Assembly: GCF_023091745.1 (NCBI RefSeq)
Contig: NC_068910.1
Location: 183,203,170 to 183,267,169 of the forward strand
Origin: Budorcas taxicolor
Lineage: Eukaryota; Chordata; Mammalia; Artiodactyla; Bovidae
Reading direction: 5' to 3'
Length of the DNA stretch: 64,000 nt
Below the pieces are notes generated by a model, which was given only the letters and a program-made list of their open reading frames with translations, searched no databases and was not told the origin of the DNA. Of the stretch, positions 59,131 to 64,000 are shown in pieces. A program made the translations under genes and the position numbers. Numbering within the stretch: position 1 is the first letter of the stretch; each line of letters begins with the position of its first letter.

Positions 59131-59352
59131 CTTCTTTCACATTCTATAGGTTGGGAATATTAGACTGGCATGTCAGGCCTGGAATCATGTGCTAAAGCTG
59201 GGTAGTGGCTCTCCTATCTGCCTGCCTGCCCCCCCATGACTTCCCCCGCCATGTGAATGGGAACTACTTTCTAGTTCTCCTAAGTCCCACCTCACCCACT
59301 GTGATGGACTGCACTGTGTTCCCCAAATTCATATGTTTGAAGGCCTAACCCC

Positions 59353-59808
59353 TGTTGACTAAGAAATGTAATCACAACCAGAAAGTAGAGAGTTATTTTA
59401 TTTGGTGGGAATGTTTAGGACTCCTAGCCAGGGAAACAGCATCTCAGGAGCTCTGAGAAAACTGCTCCAAGGAGGCAGGAAGGGAAATCAGGCTATATAC
59501 AAGCTTCCAACAAAGGGATGCAGTCTTAACATCAAAGATCAGGTATCAAGTTAAAGAATTTAGCATTCTACCTATGGGAAGATGCAAGCCTCTGGACTTA
59601 CTGAATTCATTCCTTGCATATGCTCCTCAGCAATATGGGGCCAATCCTGTTTCCTTGTTCATCCTGCTTCTTGCATTCCCCCAGGTCCTTTGCAATCACC
59701 AGCGGCATCCGCTGAATCAGTTTTGGGAGCCCTCATTCATATTTGGAGAAATCGCTGATGGCTGTGACATTTCTTGTTTATTGATATGGTAGGAGATACT
59801 TTCATTTC
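59353..59808. mobile_element. Probable solo LTR nested in the MLT1A element
   Basis: About 455 bases starting TGTTGACTAAGAAATGTAAT and ending near TTTCATTTCA. Its text (AGAGAGTTATTTTATTTGGT, GGAAACAGCATCTCAGGAGC) resembles a ruminant BTLTR-type LTR from memory. No coding sequence. Confidence 0.5.
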
Positions 59809-59892
59809 ATATGCCCAATGTGACTATATTTGGAAATGGGACCTTTAAGAAGGCAATGAGGTTAAATGAGATCATAAGGGTAGAACCTGTGG

Positions 59893-60085
59893 TTATGACT
59901 TCACACTCCTAATGCGGCAGCCCCAGGTTTGATCCCTGGTCAGGGAGCTAGATCCCACATGCAGCAGCTAAGAGTTCTCATGATGCAACTGAAGGTCCCA
60001 CATACCACAGTGAAGATGGAAGATCCTGAGTGCGACAACCAGGGGCCATTGCAGCCAAATACATAAAGTTAAAAATAAGGGGGGG
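59893..60085 (+). repeat. CHR-type tRNA SINE nested in the MLT1A element
   Basis: GGTTTGATCCCTGGTCAGGG, ATCCCACATGCAGCAGCTAA and a GCAGCCAAATACATAAAGTT end, with a poly-G slip at 60080-60087. Confidence 0.75.
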
Positions 60086-60739
60086 GGACCCTAATCCCAA
60101 GGGATTAGCTTTCTTTTCTAAGAAGAGGAAGAAACACCAGAGAGCTGTCTCCTCTCTCCATGTGGGCAAAGGATGAAGGCAACATCTATAAGCCAGGTAA
60201 AGGGGCTTCACCAGCAACCAACTTGGAGGCACCTTGACCTTGGACTTCTAGTTTCCAGAACTGTAAGAAACTGAATCTGTTGTTTAAGCCCTTGAGTCTG
60301 TGCTATTCTATTTTGGCAGCCTGAGCAGACTGACACATCCATGTGCCTCATTTACTTTGTGCGTCGCTTCTGTGGGCATTTGAGCTTGAGATTCCTGCTT
60401 TATGTCCTCGAGAGTTAAAAGTGAATATCCATGTCTTATGCTTTGTCTACTGATGGGGAAAAAGTTAAATGGAGACATCATTTGTGACAGGATGCAATGT
60501 AAGAGATATACAAATGGATATCAAAGGACAGAACTGTCAATGGGGGGCATGGAAGGGAGAAGAGAAGTTTTCACCATGCGAAGAGCATGTTGAAGGGTTT
60601 TAAGAGATTCAGGAGATTTCAATGAACAGTGATGGGACAGAAGGCAGAAGCTAAGGTAGGCAGAAGTGAAAGTGGATGGTGTGTTACAAAGTTTGGCTAG
60701 AGTTCAGGGTACATTGCATGTGAGAATTGTATGATAGGA

Positions 60740-61340
60740 GATAAGACCAGAAAAGGGGGGAAGAGTTGGATCATGATTCTGGAATGCCCCACCATAGGAT
60801 TTGGTTTAATTCTGGAGTAAATGAGAAGCACCAGGATATGGAGGGTATGTTTTCATTAATTAATTATTAGGAACATCTAATGTGCCAAGTGCTGCTAATA
60901 CAGTTGAGGACAGGATGGAACTAAGTCTCTGCCCTCCATGGAACTGACAGAAATAAACACTCAGATACAGAACACAGTGTCAGTAGAACACAGTGTCAGA
61001 GAGTGATGAGCGCTATGATGAAAGGTGAAGCAGTGTAAGGGGCAGAGTGGATACGGCAGGCGCTGGTACAGATGCAGGTCAGGAAAGGCCTGGTATTTGG
61101 GTAGAATCCTGGACAAAGTCAGAGAATGAATCCTGGATCATCTGTTCTAGACAGAGGGAACACACGTGCAAAGGTCCTGAGGCAGGAACACAGTTACATT
61201 CAAAGAACAACACAGGCCAATCTGGCAGGAGTAAGCAACTGGAAGAATGGTGGGCAGTGAGGCTGAGGGAGTCAGGGATCAGATCTTTTCCAGGAAGGAA
61301 ACTCCAATGTAGTGTGAAGGATGGGTCAGGGATGGAGACT
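60740..61340 (+). repeat. Ancient mammal-wide repeat, diverged
   Basis: Segments such as TAATGTGCCAAGTGCTGCTA, CACACGTGCAAAGGTCCTGAG and GGCCAATCTGGCAGGAGTAA follow a familiar old interspersed repeat, possibly in more than one piece. Family not resolved. Confidence 0.45.
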
Positions 61341-62556
61341 GCTACATGCCTATGGGAATGATGGGGGACTGAGCCATCACAAGAGCAATGGAGTTGGAAT
61401 TGTAGAGTCATCCTCTAGATGGGGGTATTTTGGACCAGGACAAAAATGAAGTCCCCAAACAGAGCTGGCCTTGGGGGAATAAAGGGCTTTGAGACAGAAT
61501 GAGATAGGGTACTTACTTCCCAGTCTCTGGATCAATAATGTGTGATGGCAGTCGTCAGAAAAGGAGGAGAACCACAGCTCTCTCTCTCCCAATGTTCAGC
61601 GTATTAGTCTGTGACTGTCCCAGAGGAGGATGAAGGAAGAGACAGAGTTCATTTGCTTCCACAGCTCAGAAGCCTGGGCAGTCTCCATGGGGAGAGAGCA
61701 CAAATGTTCTCCCCCTGAAAGATACAGCAACTCTATTTCTTATCACTACAGGCCTGGCAAATGTCCCAGACATCCTGGTTTGGTCTAAGCCTCGAATGAA
61801 ATGACTTGTTCTAACAAGTGGAAATAAAAAACGTGAAAGGCATGACAGGGGGAGGGTAAATACAGTCCAGAATGTGGGTTGGCTTGGTACAGCTTCTTCC
61901 TGGCACTTTTGCCTTTGTTGATTAAGCTTCAGTGAGGAGGAGGGATAGTTCTTTGAGAGCCATATAAAGCTCTGCCTCCGGAGTGCAATGGAGCAGTCAC
62001 CTTTGGCATTCTTCTCTACTAATATTTTACCCTTGGTATTTTCCCTTTTCCTTCTTGCTTGGCTGTGAGAATTACGATGAGCTCCGTAGGAAAGAATGCT
62101 GGGCTCTCTCCGTTGCCCCCGCTGTGGGCAAACGTTCAAAAAAAGAAGGCATCGTTGGTAAACATCTGTGGAAAGAGTGCCCTCTGTTGGTATAATCTAT
62201 TTGTCGTTGGCTGCCTTGCCTCGGCAATTGCTCCCTTATCATTTCATTAAATAAATTGGTGGAGAAAAGCAAAAGGTATTGTTGTTGGGATAAATTAATT
62301 TCACCCAGTGTTTCTAGAGCCTTCATAAACAGTCCTCATCCTTACTTGGCCATGGTTTCTGAATCTTCTGGCCCTGCCTTTCTTTGGGATTTACACTTAA
62401 GCTTTTACTAATTCATGGGGGAAAAAAAAAGGGCTGCAATTCAAGGCTTGGAGGGAGTATTGATAAAATTCATTGGATCAATTTCTGCCCCTCATTTCTA
62501 TTACATCTACTGTCTACTCAGTTTTTGAATGCTTGAGGCCTCTCAAAATCTTAAAT
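61341..62556. other. Unassigned DNA with a possible LTR-like segment
   Basis: Nothing is certain here. A CATATAAAG motif near 61960 and an AAATAAATTGG motif near 62249, about 290 bases apart, could mark the promoter and poly(A) signal of an old LTR at roughly 61610-62330. A 157-codon minus-strand frame covers part of it with no recognisable domain. Confidence 0.35.
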
Positions 62557-62704
62557 CAGGGAATTTCCTGGTGGTCCTGTGGCTACTAAGACCCCACACT
62601 CCCAATGCAGGGGGCCAGGGTTGAATCTCTGGTCAGGGAACTAGATCTCACTTGCCACGACTAAGACCTGACACAGCCAAATAAATAATTTTTTTTTTTT
62701 AAAG
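62557..62704 (+). repeat. CHR-2-like tRNA SINE with 10-bp target duplication
   Basis: AATCTTAAAT at 62547-62556 and 62705-62714. Starts AGGGAATTTCCTGGTGGTCC. Confidence 0.93.
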
Positions 62705-62714
62705 AATCTTAAAT

Positions 62715-63147
62715 GAAAAAGGTACAGTCCTTCTCTTTGCTGAGCTTGGAAGGCGATGGGAAAGATGGAAGAGGAAAGCAAGTCACAACACTGGGAGACA
62801 AATGCTGAGGTGTGAACAGTGAAGTGGGTGCTCAGAGGGGAATGAACTGTTTTGGTTATTCAAACTCAAAGGTGAAAAAACTGAAAGCCTCCCTGACCTG
62901 AATTTTTTCTCCTGACAGTAACATCTCTCCTATGCATTAGAACTCAAGATTCTATGAACAAGTTATGGTGGATTTAATATATCTCTGTATTACTAATCTA
63001 AGGAATGATTTCAGATCTGAAAGGGTTGCATTAATATGTAGTCTGGTATCATTATAATTCAAATGTCCCAGGGAAATTTTTTTTTTTTTTAAATAACCTG
63101 AACACTTGGAGAGACTCAGTGTCTCTAGTTTTAACTAATTAACAAAG
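62715..63147. other. Unassigned intergenic DNA
   Basis: Nothing recognised except a T run near 63078. Confidence 0.5.
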
Positions 63148-63334
63148 AAAGTGGAGTCGCTCAGTCGTGTCCGACTCTTTGCAACCCCATGGACTGTAGC
63201 CTACCAGGCTTCTCCATCCATGGGATCCTCCAGGCAAGAATACTGGAGTGGGTTGCCATTCCCTTCTCCAGGGGATCTTCCCGACCCAGGGATCAAGCCC
63301 CGGTCTCCTGCATTGCAGGCAGATGCTTTACCCT
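63148..63334 (-). repeat. Bov-tA SINE
   Basis: Antisense copy from AAAGTGGAGTCGCTCAGTCG to GCAGGCAGATGCTTTACCCT, missing its last few bases. Confidence 0.92.
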
Positions 63335-64000
63335 CTTGCAGAACACCACTGTACAATGAAATGTGTGAGTTTTGCTAGAAGTCATAATTTTGGTAGAAAT
63401 TATTTTCCTTCACAGAAGAGGAGAGTTGTACTTAATGAGTCCTTCAAAAAATGGTTCTTCTCGGGGAGAGGCTTGCCTCTTCCCCCATTCTCTAGTGACA
63501 TTTACTTACTGGCTCTAACCCAAGGCCTTGTACATATGTGGTTCTGACCATTACCCAGGGCCCCAGGGACCCTTATTTATTTTGTTCTATTTGGAAAATT
63601 TATTAATGCATTTTTCAGAGTGTTATTTTTGTTTTCTTTCTCTATGCTCCAAGCCTTCTACATGAGAAAAACTTTAAATAAAACTGGGAGAAAGAGATTG
63701 GGGATTGGTGTGGAGAAAGGCCATTCTGATGAGCTCTCTTGGCTATAAATTCAGAAAAAATATGGTGGTGGGATTTTGGGGGTATCCCTCTTTTCAGCAG
63801 ACACAATTGGTATTATTATTTTATTTAAATTATTTATTTTAGTTTAGAATAGGAGGTATTTGGCATTTGCATAAATTTGGTCATCTTTAAAATTTTCTCT
63901 TTCATTTTTTTTAAAACTCTCAATTGCGCACTAAAGACAACATTTCTATCCCTTCAAGCAGAACCAATAACCTTTCTCTCTCACAGGACAGATCTTGCTA
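63335..64000. other. Unassigned intergenic DNA
   Basis: A/T-rich, without a gene or repeat that I can name. Confidence 0.5.

Larger units (their letters stand above)
59300..60337 (+). mobile_element. MLT1A-like MaLR LTR, split by two insertions
   Basis: Pieces at about 59300-59352, 59809-59892 and 60086-60337 read in order as an ERVL-MaLR LTR: GATGGACTGCACTGTGTTCC, then ATATTTGGAAATGGGACCTT, then AAGAAGAGGAAGAAACACCA through TGTTGTTTAAGCCCTTGAGT and AGCCTGAGCAGACTGACACA. Non-coding. Confidence 0.8.

Noticed and set aside
22761..64000. Search for exons of the expected neighbours CPA3/CPB1
   Set aside because: No carboxypeptidase motif with splice signals is visible on either strand. Human synteny allows a large gap here.
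1..64000. CRISPR arrays, phage, plasmid or bacterial operon features
   Set aside because: Spliced gene structure and vertebrate retroposons throughout. Repeats are dispersed and not regularly spaced.

Overview
This is a piece of a mammalian nuclear chromosome from a horned ruminant (Bovidae: cattle, sheep, goat, buffalo or a close relative). The assignment rests on dense ruminant retroposons: Bov-tA and BOV-A2 SINEs, RTE-type BovB LINE fragments and artiodactyl CHR/ART-type tRNA SINEs. Mammal-wide L1, L2, MIR, hAT and MaLR relics lie beneath them. The species cannot be fixed from the sequence alone. There are no bacterial operons, CRISPR arrays or rRNA genes.

The only protein-coding gene I can support is the 5' part of GYG1 (glycogenin-1) on the minus strand. 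Five exons are readable with exact splice junctions: exon 1 near 22440-22546, exon 2 at 19597-19732, exon 3 at 17286-17460, exon 4 at 16823-16985 and exon 5 at 4582-4708. They join in phase to give residues 1-203 of glycogenin. These include the DAD metal/UDP motif (102-104), Lys86, Asp160/Asp163 and the autoglucosylated Tyr195. The remaining exons must lie beyond the left edge. The promoter sits in a CpG island (about 21780-22760), with a TATA-like box and a perfect CACGTG E-box just upstream of it.

Layout: 1-4581 is intron 5; 4709-16822 is the large intron 4; 16986-17285, 17461-19596 and 19733-22439 are introns 3, 2 and 1. From about 22.8 kb to 64 kb there is upstream intergenic DNA with no recognisable exon. 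In other mammals the CPA3/CPB1 carboxypeptidase genes lie on this side, but none of their exons is visible. This flank is mostly stacked retroposons. The most layered parts are an antisense L1 at about 27.0-30.3 kb broken by several younger insertions, and a sense L1 5' half at about 36.9-40.7 kb that holds a younger L1, three Bov-tA units at one repeated target site and a hAT transposon. An MLT1A LTR at 59.3-60.3 kb is split by two insertions.

I see no new multi-gene system. The items most worth checking are the CLEAR-like E-box in the GYG1 promoter, an isolated non-repeat CpG-dense patch at 43432-43658, the repeated use of one SINE target site in the L1, the hAT element inside an L1, and a degenerate LINE endonuclease-like stretch near 44.6-45.2 kb. 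Repeat family names come from recognition by eye, and edges without target-site duplications are approximate.
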